Assembly (NCBI RefSeq): GCF_036192275.1 | Contig: NZ_CP108088.1 | Span: forward strand, 3,287,501-3,351,500 | Reading direction: 5' to 3' | Source of the DNA: Streptomyces sp. NBC_00250 | GTDB lineage: Bacteria; Actinomycetota; Actinomycetes; Streptomycetales; Streptomycetaceae | DNA length: 64,000 nucleotides | Shown here: one piece after another, positions 1 to 7,592 of the stretch | Numbering within the stretch: position 1 is the stretch's first letter | Layout: each line of letters starts with the position of its first letter | Made by a program: the position numbers and the translations under genes | The notes under the pieces: model-generated | Databases searched by the model: none | The model's input: the letters and a program-made list of their open reading frames with translations, nothing else | What the model was told of the DNA's origin: nothing

Positions 1-2387
1 GGGTCCGGGTCCTGGGCGAGGGCCTCGCACAGCGCCACCGCGCGGGTGATCTCGGTCCGGGACTCCTCGTAGCGGTTGACGTGCCAGAGCATGGTGCCGC
101 GCACATAGCGGGCGAGGGCCTGGGGTGCGCGGTCGCCGCGGCTCGCGGCCGCCCCGGCGATCCGCTCGGCGAGGCCGGCGATGACGGTCGTCTGGGTCCG
201 TTCGAAGAGGACCGAACCCATCTTGTCGACGAGTTCGGCGGCCTGGGCGAGCGGCAGGGCCGGGTCCGTGCAGGCGAGGGCGACGGCGGCGGCGTGCACC
301 GGGGCCTGGTCGCGCATCCAGCGGACGGCGTCGGCGCCGGTGGCGAGCGGGCGGCCGGGCAGGGTCACCGGTGTGTCGAGCAGGCTCCGTTCGACCGGGT
401 CGACGGATCGGGCGGCGGTGTCGGCGTGCCGTGCGGTGGCCAGACAGAAGTCGAGCAGCCTCGCGGCCGCGGCGCTCCGCTCCGTGCCGCATTCCTCCTC
501 GGCGAGCCGGTCGCGCGCGTAGGCGCGGACCAGGTCGTGGTAGCCGTACCGGCCGAAGCCCGGCGAGTGCAGCAGGTTGAGGTCCACGAGCCCTTCGAGG
601 AGTTCGTCGGCCTCCTCCTCCGAGCGGTCGAGGAGGGCTGCGGCGCAGGGCAGGGCGACGTCGGGCGCCTCGGGCAGCGAGAGGAGCCGGAAGGCGCGGG
701 CCGCCTCCGGCGTGAGGCGGTGGTACGAGAGCGCGAAGGTGGCCTCGACGGCGCGCTCCCCGTCGTCGAGGGCGGCGAGCCGCCGTTCGTCCCGCAGTCC
801 CTCGGCCAGCGCGGCGAGGCCGGTCCCGGGGTTGGCTGCGACGCGGGAGGCGGCGATCCGTACGGCGAGCGGCAGGCGCCCGCAGGCGGCGACGATCTCC
901 TCGACGAGGCCCGGCTCGGCCGCGACCCGGTCGGGGCCCGCGATCCGGGTGAACAGTTCGGCGGCCTCGTCGGCCGGGAGCGGGTCGACCCGCAGGTGGT
1001 GGGCGCCCGCCAGGCCCGGCAGGCGGATGCGGCTGGTGACGAGGACCGCGCAGTCGGCGGAGCCGGGCAGGAGCGGCTCGACCTGCTCGGGTGCCGCGGC
1101 GTTGTCGAGGACGACGAGGACCCGGCGGCCGGTGAGCACGGAGCGATAGCAGGCGGAGCGTTCGGCCGTGCCGGGCGGTACGTCCTCGGCGGCCACCCCG
1201 AGGGCGCGCAGGAACTCGGCGAGGACGGCGGCCGGTTCACGCGGGGTGCGGTCGGCGCCGCGCAGGTCGGCGAAGAGCTGCCCGTCGGGGAAGCGGTCGG
1301 CCGCCCGGCGGGCCGCGTGCACGGCGAGCGTGGTCTTTCCGACCCCGCCCATGCCGTCGAGCGCGGACACCACGACGGCCCTGCCACCCGCCCCCAGCTG
1401 CTCCGCGAGCGCGTCGACGGCGTCCCCGCGGCCGGTGAAGTCGGCGAGTCCGGCGGGCAGTTGTCCGGGGGCGCGCCACACAGGCGTGTCCTCCTCGGCG
1501 GGCCCGTCCGCCGGTCCGCCGAGCAGGGTCGGATCGCCGCGCAGGATCCGCAGCTGAAGTCCGGCGGGCGAATCGGGCGCGGGGCCGGCCGGGCCGGGGC
1601 CGCTGTTCGGACCGGAGCGGGCGCCGGGGGCGGGTCGCCCGGTCGGGACGGAGCGGTGGCCCGGGACGTTCGTGTCGGCCGGGCCGGACAGCGCCTCCGT
1701 TGGGATGGACGCGCGGGCGTCCTCGTAGACGGCCAGGGCTTCCGCCGTGCGGCCTGCGCGGTGGAGGGCGCGCATGTGGACGGCGACGAGGCGGGGGCGG
1801 TGCGGGTGTTCCAGGCAGAGGGCGGCGGCCTCGGCGGTGAGGTCGGGGCGGTCGCCGAGCTCGGCGTCGAGTTCGAGCCGCTGCTCCAGGGCGCTGAGCC
1901 GTTCGTCGGCGAGGCGGGCGCGGACCGCCTCCGCGTGGGGTCCGGGCAGGCCGGCGAGCGGTTCGCCGGCCCACAGTCGGTGCGCGGCGCGCAGCACTTC
2001 CCGTACCCGGGCCGGTGCCGCTCCGGCGTGCGCCTCCGCGACCAGCCGCCGCCATTCGGTCGTGTCGACCCACGCGTCCGGGGCCCGTAGGGCGTACCCG
2101 TCCCCGACCCGGACGATCGGCGAATCGGCCAGGTGCGGCCGGAACGCGGACCGCAGCCGGTGGACGAGCAGCTGGAGCGCCTTGCGCGGGTCGGCGGGAG
2201 CGGCACCCTCGCCCCAGATCCCCTCCGCGAGGACGCCGTGTGCGACCGTCCGCCCGGACGCGTCGAGCAGCACCGCGAGCAGGGCCCGCTGCTGTGGCCG
2301 GCCGAGGGCGAGCTCCGCGTCCCCGTACCAGGCGCGCAGCGGCCCGAGCAGCGCGAACCGCAGCTTTCCCGTGTCCCCCGTGTCCAC
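1..2387 (-). CDS. SARP/AfsR-type regulator with NB-ARC ATPase domain (C-terminus beyond window)
   Basis: Transcriptional regulator of the AfsR/SARP class, read on the minus strand from a GTG at 2385-2387 with a GGAAAG-type ribosome site about 12 nt upstream; no in-frame ATG is near, and the frame stays open to the window edge (about 795 codons seen). Residues 1-95 resemble an OmpR-type winged helix (LGRPQQRALLAVLL), followed by a bacterial transcriptional activation domain to about 245, a Pro/Gly-rich linker and an NB-ARC module. The P-loop GMGGVGKTT sits near residues 345-353, the Walker B-like LVVLDNA follows, and the TSR sensor motif lies near 447. A helical C-terminal part begins before the edge. 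It is divergent from the related regulator starting at 2524, so they probably share the 136-bp intergenic region. The regulated pathway cannot be told from sequence. Confidence 0.85.
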   Translation of the reverse strand, partial: MDTGDTGKLRFALLGPLRAWYGDAELALGRPQQRALLAVLLDASGRTVAHGVLAEGIWGEGAAPADPRKALQLLVHRLRSAFRPHLADSPIVRVGDGYALRAPDAWVDTTEWRRLVAEAHAGAAPARVREVLRAAHRLWAGEPLAGLPGPHAEAVRARLADERLSALEQRLELDAELGDRPDLTAEAAALCLEHPHRPRLVAVHMRALHRAGRTAEALAVYEDARASIPTEALSGPADTNVPGHRSVPTGRPAPGARSGPNSGPGPAGPAPDSPAGLQLRILRGDPTLLGGPADGPAEEDTPVWRAPGQLPAGLADFTGRGDAVDALAEQLGAGGRAVVVSALDGMGGVGKTTLAVHAARRAADRFPDGQLFADLRGADRTPREPAAVLAEFLRALGVAAEDVPPGTAERSACYRSVLTGRRVLVVLDNAAAPEQVEPLLPGSADCAVLVTSRIRLPGLAGAHHLRVDPLPADEAAELFTRIAGPDRVAAEPGLVEEIVAACGRLPLAVRIAASRVAANPGTGLAALAEGLRDERRLAALDDGERAVEATFALSYHRLTPEAARAFRLLSLPEAPDVALPCAAALLDRSEEEADELLEGLVDLNLLHSPGFGRYGYHDLVRAYARDRLAEEECGTERSAAAARLLDFCLATARHADTAARSVDPVERSLLDTPVTLPGRPLATGADAVRWMRDQAPVHAAAVALACTDPALPLAQAAELVDKMGSVLFERTQTTVIAGLAERIAGAAASRGDRAPQALARYVRGTMLWHVNRYEESRTEITRAVALCEALAQDPD

Positions 2388-2523
2388 CGTGACCCCCGTC
2401 TTTCCTCTTGTTTCCGCTGGTCGGCGCGGCGCGCCGACGGTCCGCAACCCCTCCGGGCGGCGCGTCCCGGCGGCCTATGATGCGCCACGTCAACCGCGAA
2501 GTACTCATGGCTCAGGGGGTGTC

Positions 2524-4017
2524 ATGGGACTTGAGTTCGCCGTTCTCGGCCCACCGCGCGCATGGCTCGACGGGCGGGAACGCGCGCTCGGCCGCCCGCA
2601 GCAGCGAGCGGTGCTGTGCGCCCTGCTGCTCGCGCCCGGAGAGCTGGTGCCCACGCAGCGGCTGATCACGGCGCTGTGGGGCGAGGACGAGGAGGACTGG
2701 CCCAAGGACCCGGTCGGTCAGATCGGCACGCACGCCCACCGGCTGCGGCGGGCGCTGGACCGTCCGGGCGTCCTGGTCGCCGGGCCGGGCGGCTACCGGC
2801 TCGCCGTCGCCCGCGAGGCGGTGGACGTCTTCCGGTACGAGAAGGAGGCGGGCCGCGCCGTCGCCCGGTTGCGCGACGCCCCCGAGGAGGCGCGGGAACT
2901 CCTCGCGCGCGCCCTGGGCCGGTGGTCCGGTACCGCGCTCGACGGGGTGCCGGGGCCGCTCGCGGCACGCACCCGGGAGCGGCTCGCGGCCTCGCGTCAC
3001 GCGGCGGTCATGGCGTCGTACGAGGCGGAGCTGTCGCTCGGTCGGCACGCCGATGTCCTCGTGGCGCTGCGCGAGCTGACGGCGGCGCGCCCGGAGGACG
3101 AGGAGGCGCACCGGCTGTGTCTGCTCGCGCTGTACCGGTGCGGCCGGCGCGAGGAGGCGCTGGCGCTGTTCGAGGCCTTGCGCGAGCGGCTGGACCGGCG
3201 GCTCGGGCTGGATCCGGGCGGGGCGCTGACCGGCCTGTACGAGCGGATCCGGCGTGACGGTCCGGGGCTCGCCGTGCCGCGTCCGTGCCAGCTGCCGCCG
3301 GACATCCCGGACCTGGTGGGGCGCGGGGCGCAGGTGCGTGAGGCGGAGGGGCTGCTGCGGTCCGGCGGCGGGCAGGGGGGCGGCCCGGTGGTCGTGCTCT
3401 CGGGGCCGTACGGGGCGGGTGCTTCGACGCTCGCGGTACATCTGGCGCACCGGGTGCGGGACGCGTTCCCGGACGGTCAGTTGTACGCGCGGGGTGATGC
3501 CCCCGGAGCCGTACGGGAGGTTCTGGCCGGGTTCCTGCGGGCGCTGGGCGAGCGGCCTCCGGAGGGCACGGGCGAGGGCGAGCTGGCGGCCCGTTACCGG
3601 GCGGCGCTCGCGGGCCGTCGGGTCCTGGTGCTGCTCGACGGAGTACGGGAGCCGGGGCCGCTGCTGCCCGGCGGGGCGGGGTGCGCCGCCCTGCTCACGG
3701 AGGCGGAGGCGGAGGCGGCGTCGGCAGCGGGGGTCGGAGCGGAGGCGGCGTCGGCAGCGGGGGTGGAAGCGGCGGCGAAGGCGGCAACGGGACCAGGGGC
3801 CGTACGACTGCCGGTCGGACCGCTCGATCCGGACGACGCGTACGAACTCCTCGCCCGGATCGTGGGCCCGGACCGGATCCGTCGAGAGGCCGCCGCGGCC
3901 CGGGAACTGGCCGAGCTGTGCGGCCGGCTGCCGGCCCGGCTGCGATCGGCGGCGGCGCGGCTCGCGGCCCGCCCGCAGTGGTCGGTGGCCGATCTGGTGG
4001 GCCGTCTCTCGGGCTGA
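2524..4017 (+). CDS. Short SARP-type regulator with degenerate NB-ARC
   Basis: Protein of 497 residues starting at ATG 2524 (GGGGG ribosome site 4-9 nt upstream). The order is winged-helix DNA-binding region (residues 1-95, LGRPQQRAVLCALLL), BTAD region to about 245, then an NB-ARC-like region. The P-loop is altered: at about residue 294 it reads GPYGAGAST, with alanine where the ATP-binding lysine belongs. The TSR sensor motif expected near residue 390 is replaced by an Ala/Glu/Ser repeat (two copies of AEAASAAGV). The protein stops soon after the NB-ARC helical region and has no TPR tail. Its close resemblance to the divergent gene suggests duplication. I infer a DNA-binding regulator that no longer switches with ATP. 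Confidence 0.85.
   Translation: MGLEFAVLGPPRAWLDGRERALGRPQQRAVLCALLLAPGELVPTQRLITALWGEDEEDWPKDPVGQIGTHAHRLRRALDRPGVLVAGPGGYRLAVAREAVDVFRYEKEAGRAVARLRDAPEEARELLARALGRWSGTALDGVPGPLAARTRERLAASRHAAVMASYEAELSLGRHADVLVALRELTAARPEDEEAHRLCLLALYRCGRREEALALFEALRERLDRRLGLDPGGALTGLYERIRRDGPGLAVPRPCQLPPDIPDLVGRGAQVREAEGLLRSGGGQGGGPVVVLSGPYGAGASTLAVHLAHRVRDAFPDGQLYARGDAPGAVREVLAGFLRALGERPPEGTGEGELAARYRAALAGRRVLVLLDGVREPGPLLPGGAGCAALLTEAEAEAASAAGVGAEAASAAGVEAAAKAATGPGAVRLPVGPLDPDDAYELLARIVGPDRIRREAAAARELAELCGRLPARLRSAAARLAARPQWSVADLVGRLSG
3703..3785 (+). repeat. In-frame GCGGAGGCGGCGTCGGCAG repeat
   Basis: Two near-identical copies of a 26-30 nt unit containing gcggaggcggcgtcggcag, followed by a decayed third, expand the regulator in frame with Ala-Glu-Ala-Ala-Ser-Ala-Ala-Gly-Val. 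They fall where related proteins carry the NB-ARC sensor motif. Confidence 0.75.
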
Positions 4018-4104
4018 GCCACCGGGCGGGGACGTGCGGTGGCCCCGGCCGGAAGGGGGTCCGGGCCGGGGCCACGTGTGGAGGGGGATGGGGGCAGGAA
4101 CGGG

Positions 4105-4632
4105 TCAGTACAGGTCGGAGAGGATCCTGTCCTCGGTCGTCGAGCTCAGCGTCCGCGCCGTGAGGGCGTTGAACGTGCCGCACCGGGTGTTGGTGTACCA
4201 GATGTGGAGGCCGCCCGGGCCGTCCCCGACCTGGAGGCAGGCGTAGGCGGAGCCCCCCTTGTCGCGGCCCCGTGAGGCGCACTCGCGGCCGTCCGCGCCG
4301 CGCACCACGAGCCGGCCGTCGCTCTGCATGACGGCCTTGTGGCCGCAGCCGACGGTGTCGGTGTGCCAGAGGGGCGTGGCGTTCGACCAGTCGCCCGGTG
4401 TGTTCGTCCGGTAGAAGACGAGGTTCCCGTCGGTCTGCATGATGAGCCGCGCGTAGCCGGTGCTGACGTGCCAGCCGGGGTAGAGCGGCTCGTCGCCCCA
4501 CATGGTCTGGGTGCCGGGGTCGTAGGCGGCCTGGGCCGTGCCGGATCCGGCCACCGTCCCCGCCACCGCCAGCAGTCCGGCCGCCGCGGCCCCGGCCGCC
4601 CCGCGCAGCGTCTTCTTCACGATCGTCTTCAT
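4105..4632 (-). CDS. Secreted B-lectin (bulb-type mannose-binding) domain protein
   Basis: Exported protein of 175 residues. The start ATG at 4630-4632 has an AAGGAAGG ribosome site 7 nt upstream. A classical signal peptide covers residues 1-35 (MKTIVKKT, a long Ala/Gly/Leu core, cleavage after AQA). The mature part resembles a bulb-type lectin domain: one clear QTDGNLVFY motif (QxDxNxVxY pattern) near residue 55 and a second, degenerate one (MQSDGRLVV). It contains four cysteines that could form disulfides. The gene is monocistronic and faces away from the downstream CBS gene. Such Streptomyces proteins are often small secreted lectins or bacteriocin-like; the ligand is unknown. Confidence 0.8.
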   Translation of the reverse strand: MKTIVKKTLRGAAGAAAAGLLAVAGTVAGSGTAQAAYDPGTQTMWGDEPLYPGWHVSTGYARLIMQTDGNLVFYRTNTPGDWSNATPLWHTDTVGCGHKAVMQSDGRLVVRGADGRECASRGRDKGGSAYACLQVGDGPGGLHIWYTNTRCGTFNALTARTLSSTTEDRILSDLY

Positions 4633-4849
4633 CCCCGTTGCCTTCCTTCGGTTCGGCGTGCGCACCGATCCTCGGCGGCGGCGGTAGACAAACGATGAAC
4701 GCGGCTCACGCGCACTCCCCGGGAGCGCCTCGCGCGCCCCCTTGTCGGCCCCCTCCCCCGGTGTCACTCTGAGAGTCCCCCCGCTTGTGAACTTGTGAAG
4801 CGCTTCTCGTTGAAGGCGGGAACGTTTCACCAAGGAGGTGGCTCCGCCC

Positions 4850-5236
4850 ATGCTCGTCCGTGACGCCATGAGCACCGTGGTCCTCACCATCGGCCCCGCC
4901 CACACCCTCCGACAGGCCGCCCGGCTGATGGCGGCGCGTCGCGTCGGCGCGGCCGTCGTCCTGGACGGGGACGCCGGACTCGGCATCCTCACCGAGCGCG
5001 ACATCCTCAACTCACTGGCCCGCGACCAGGACCCCGACGACGAGACCGCCGACGCCCACACCACCCACGACGTCGTCTTCGCCGCCCCCACCTGGACCCT
5101 GGAGGAGGCGGCCGAGGCCATGACGCACGGCGGATTCCGCCATCTGGTCGTCCTCGACGACCGGGGTCCCGTCGGCATCGTCTCGGTGCGCGACATCATC
5201 CGCTGCTGGATCCCCCTGCACAGCGTCGCGGGATGA
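4850..5236 (+). CDS. Tandem CBS-domain protein
   Basis: Stand-alone CBS pair (Bateman module) of 128 residues. CBS motif 1 spans about residues 1-63 and contains GILTERDI; CBS motif 2 spans about 72-125 and contains GIVSVRDI. No catalytic domain is attached. ATG 4850 is chosen because the ribosome site AAGGAGG (4832-4838) lies 11 nt upstream and overlaps the earlier possible GTG at 4838. CBS pairs bind adenosyl ligands such as AMP, ATP or SAM and act as regulatory sensors; the partner here is not evident. Confidence 0.85.
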   Translation: MLVRDAMSTVVLTIGPAHTLRQAARLMAARRVGAAVVLDGDAGLGILTERDILNSLARDQDPDDETADAHTTHDVVFAAPTWTLEEAAEAMTHGGFRHLVVLDDRGPVGIVSVRDIIRCWIPLHSVAG

Positions 5237-5242
5237 CACGAA

Positions 5243-5277
5243 AGCGGGCCGGAATCCGTACGGAAATCCGGCCCGCT
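5243..5277. terminator. Bidirectional terminator between CBS gene and catalase
   Basis: An 11-bp perfect stem (AGCGGGCCGGA / TCCGGCCCGCT) lies between two convergent stop codons and can serve both genes. Confidence 0.75.
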
Positions 5278-5296
5278 CTCTCTACGGCAAGCGTCC

Positions 5297-6748
5297 TCAG
5301 CCGCGCAGGGCCTGGATCGCGGCCTCCAGCCGCTTGCCGAAGTCTTCGTCCGCCCGGCGGAAGTTGCCGATCGCGCGCTCGGCGATGTCCTCGCGCGAGA
5401 CCTTGGCGATGAAGCCCGCCAGGTTGCCCACGAGACGGCCCTTCTCGTCCTCCGACATCAGACGGTAGAGGTCGCCCGCCTGCGTGAAGTCGTCGTCCTC
5501 GGCGTGGACCGCGGCGGCGTGGTTGCCCGTGCCCCCGGTGACCGGGGCGGACTGCCACAGCGGACGGTCCGTCTGGAACGGGCCGCCGAAGGAGTTCGGT
5601 TCGTAGTTCTTCGCGCCCTTGTGGCGGCCGTCGTAGAGGAAGCCGTCACGGGAGTGGGTGCGCGCCTCGGTGGCGTGCGGGCGGTTCACCGGCAGGTGGT
5701 CGGCGTTGATGCCGACGCGGTAGCGGTGGGCGTCGCCGTAGGCGAAGAGGCGGCCCTGGAGCATCTTGTCCGGGGACGGGCCGATGCCGGGCACGAAGTG
5801 CGCCGGGGAGAAGATCGACTGCTCGACCTCGGCGAAGATGTTCTCCGGGTTGCGGTTGAGCTCCAGCTTGCCGATCTCGATCGGCGGGTAGTCCTCGTGC
5901 GGCCACACCTTGGTGAGGTCGAAGGGGTTGAAGCGGTAGTCCGCCGCGTCGGCCGCGGGCATGATCTGGACCTGCACGGTCCAGGTCGGGAAGTCGCCGC
6001 GCTCGATGGCCTCGCGCAGATCGCGCTGGTGCGAGTCGGGGTCCTCGCCGGCGAGGCGGTTGGCCTCGTCCTGGGTGAGGTTCTTGATGCCCTGGTCGGT
6101 CTTGAAGTGGTACTTGACCCAGAAGACCTCGCCGGCCTCGTTGTTCCACTGGAACGTGTGCGAGCCGTAGCCGTTCATGTGGCGGTACGAGGCGGGGATG
6201 CCGCGGTCGCCGAAGAGCCAGGTGACCTGGTGGGTCGACTCCGGGGAGAGGCCCCAGAAGTCCCAGACGTTGTCCGCCTCCTGCGAGCCCGAGTACGGGT
6301 CGCGCTTCTGGGTGTGGATGAAGTCGGGGAACTTGATGGCGTCCTTGATGAAGAACACCGGGGTGTTGTTGCCGACGAGGTCGTAGTTGCCCTCCTCGGT
6401 GTAGAACTTCAGCGCCCAGCCGCGCGGGTCGCGCACGGCGTCGGCCGCGCCGAGGTTGCCCGCGACGGTCGAGAAGCGCAGGAAGGTCTCGGTCTCCTTG
6501 CCGACCTCGGAGAGGAACGCGGCCCGCGTCCACCGCGAGACGTCGCGGGTGAGCGTGAAGGTGCCGTAGGCGCCGGCACCGCGCGCGTGGACCACGCGCT
6601 CCGGGATGCGCTCACGGTTGAAGTGGGCGAGCTTCTCCAGCAGGAGCTGGTCCTGGACGAGGACCGGACCGCCGATGCCCGCCGTCTCGCTGTTCTGGTT
6701 GTCGGCGACCGGCGCGCCGGCCTCTGTGGTGAGCGGTCCCTGCGTCAC
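5297..6748 (-). CDS. katA: Monofunctional haem catalase
   Basis: Clade-3-sized small-subunit catalase of 483 residues that converts hydrogen peroxide to water and oxygen in the cytoplasm. Catalytic signature [14 protein letters not shown] is near residues 44-57, the distal Asn is in [11 protein letters not shown], and the proximal haem-ligand region reads [14 protein letters not shown] with the haem Tyr. The GTG at 6746-6748 is chosen over an upstream in-frame ATG because AGGAGG sits 5 nt before it. The gene is divergent from a Fur/PerR-type regulator at 6876, and its promoter contains a perfect palindrome, so peroxide-responsive repression is likely. Streptomyces catA/catR pairs have this arrangement. 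Confidence 0.95.
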   Translation of the reverse strand: MTQGPLTTEAGAPVADNQNSETAGIGGPVLVQDQLLLEKLAHFNRERIPERVVHARGAGAYGTFTLTRDVSRWTRAAFLSEVGKETETFLRFSTVAGNLGAADAVRDPRGWALKFYTEEGNYDLVGNNTPVFFIKDAIKFPDFIHTQKRDPYSGSQEADNVWDFWGLSPESTHQVTWLFGDRGIPASYRHMNGYGSHTFQWNNEAGEVFWVKYHFKTDQGIKNLTQDEANRLAGEDPDSHQRDLREAIERGDFPTWTVQVQIMPAADAADYRFNPFDLTKVWPHEDYPPIEIGKLELNRNPENIFAEVEQSIFSPAHFVPGIGPSPDKMLQGRLFAYGDAHRYRVGINADHLPVNRPHATEARTHSRDGFLYDGRHKGAKNYEPNSFGGPFQTDRPLWQSAPVTGGTGNHAAAVHAEDDDFTQAGDLYRLMSEDEKGRLVGNLAGFIAKVSREDIAERAIGNFRRADEDFGKRLEAAIQALRG

Positions 6749-6786
6749 GTGCGCCTCCTGCGTCCTGTCCTGCGCTGCCGTAATCG

Positions 6787-6814
6787 ATCCTACAATAGAC
6801 AATGTCTAAGTCAA
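6787..6814 (-). promoter_or_regulatory. Catalase promoter
   Basis: On the minus strand -35 TTGACT (6809-6814) and -10 TAGGAT (6787-6792) are separated by 16 nt. Both match the HrdB-type consensus well and lie 38-66 nt upstream of the catalase GTG. Confidence 0.7.
6796..6808. promoter_or_regulatory. Putative CatR/PerR-type operator
   Basis: TAGACAATGTCTA is a perfect 6-1-6 palindrome lying entirely in the -35/-10 spacer of the catalase promoter. A second inverted repeat, AAGTC-N5-GACTT, adjoins it at 6808-6822. Fur-family repressors bind A/T-rich inverted repeats of this size. Assignment to the adjacent regulator is inference. Confidence 0.65.
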
Positions 6815-6862
6815 TTGGACTTCCAAAGTCACACCTGTTCGGGAACCCGGCAGTGCGACTGT

Positions 6863-6868
6863 TACGCT
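6863..6868 (+). promoter_or_regulatory. Possible -10 element for a leaderless catR transcript
   Basis: TACGCT ends 7 nt before the ATG of the regulator, and no purine-rich ribosome site precedes that ATG. Transcription would start at or next to the start codon. The -35 is not clear. Confidence 0.4.
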
Positions 6869-6875
6869 GGCCCTC

Positions 6876-7295
6876 ATGAGTGACCTGCTTGAACGACTGC
6901 GCGGACGCGGCTGGCGGATGACCGCGCAGCGGCGTGTCGTGGCCGAGGTCCTCGACGGTGATCATGTGCACCTGACCGCCGACGAGGTCCATGCGCGCGC
7001 CGTGACGCGACTCCCCGAGATCTCGCGCGCGACCGTCTACAACACGCTGGGCGAGATGGTCACCCTCGGCGAGGTCATCGAGGTCGCGACCGACGGGCGC
7101 GCCAAGCGCTACGACCCCAACGCCCACCGGCCGCACCAGCACCTGGTCTGCGGCCGCTGCGGCGCGATCCGCGACGTCCACCCGGGCGGCGACCCGCTGG
7201 CGGACCTGCCGGACACCGAGCGCTTCGGCTTCACCATCTCGAACGTCGAGGTCACGTACCGGGGCATCTGCCCGAGCTGTGCGTCCTCCGCCTGA
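6876..7295 (+). CDS. catR: Fur/PerR-family peroxide-responsive repressor
   Basis: Metal-dependent repressor of 139 residues. The N-terminal winged helix (about 1-80) includes the helix EISRATVYNTLGEMV. The dimerisation/metal region follows with HRPHQHLVCGRCGAIRDVH and the structural zinc cysteine pairs CGRC (near residue 92) and CPSC (near 132). These residues fit the PerR/CatR branch better than iron-sensing Fur, but the branch cannot be proven by eye. The gene is divergent from the catalase and probably represses both genes through the intergenic palindrome. ATG 6876 has no ribosome site. Confidence 0.9.
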   Translation: MSDLLERLRGRGWRMTAQRRVVAEVLDGDHVHLTADEVHARAVTRLPEISRATVYNTLGEMVTLGEVIEVATDGRAKRYDPNAHRPHQHLVCGRCGAIRDVHPGGDPLADLPDTERFGFTISNVEVTYRGICPSCASSA

Positions 7296-7314
7296 CGCGA
7301 CCTCCGCTCGACAC

Positions 7315-7346
7315 AAGAAGGCCCCCGCTTCGGTGGGGGCCTTCTT
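7315..7346 (+). terminator. Terminator downstream of catR
   Basis: The stem AAGAAGGCCCCC / GGGGGCCTTCTT has a short loop and is followed by cgtgagg. It lies 20 nt after the catR stop. Confidence 0.8.
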
Positions 7347-7366
7347 CGTGAGGTCGCGAGCACGAC

Positions 7367-7401
7367 GAAGGCCCGGATCCAGTGACTGGATCCGGGCCTT
7401 C
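7367..7401 (-). terminator. Terminator downstream of tRNA-fMet copy 1
   Basis: A near-perfect inverted repeat (arms of up to 17 nt, GAAGGCCCGGATCCAGT and its complement) lies 13 nt beyond the tRNA 3' end, ahead in the direction of tRNA transcription. Confidence 0.75.
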
Positions 7402-7413
7402 GTTGCTACTGAG

Positions 7414-7487
7414 TAGCGGGGACAGGATTTGAACCTGCGACCTCTGGGTTATGAGCCCAGCGAGCTACCGAGCTGCTCCACCCCGCG
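7414..7487 (-). tRNA. Initiator tRNA-fMet (CAU), copy 1
   Basis: A 74-nt cloverleaf on the minus strand from CGCGGGG to CCCCGCTA, CCA not encoded. Anticodon CAU sits in CTCATAA. Initiator marks are the unpaired first acceptor position (C1 opposite U72) and three consecutive G-C pairs in the anticodon stem (CTGGG / CCCAG). The copy at 9765-9838 is identical. Confidence 0.95.
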
Positions 7488-7592
7488 TCGGTAGACCCGA
7501 CTCTACGGGACGCCCCTCGACCAGCGCAAATCCATTGGGCGGAGCCCCGGGCCGGGTCCGGAAAGTCCCGCCTGGCCCCCGACGCCCACGAC

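Noticed and set aside
365..2488. Minus-strand ORF of 707 codons and plus-strand ORF of 669 codons over the first regulator
   Set aside because: Both are frameshifted shadows; only the frame from GTG 2385-2387 carries the P-loop and BTAD motifs.
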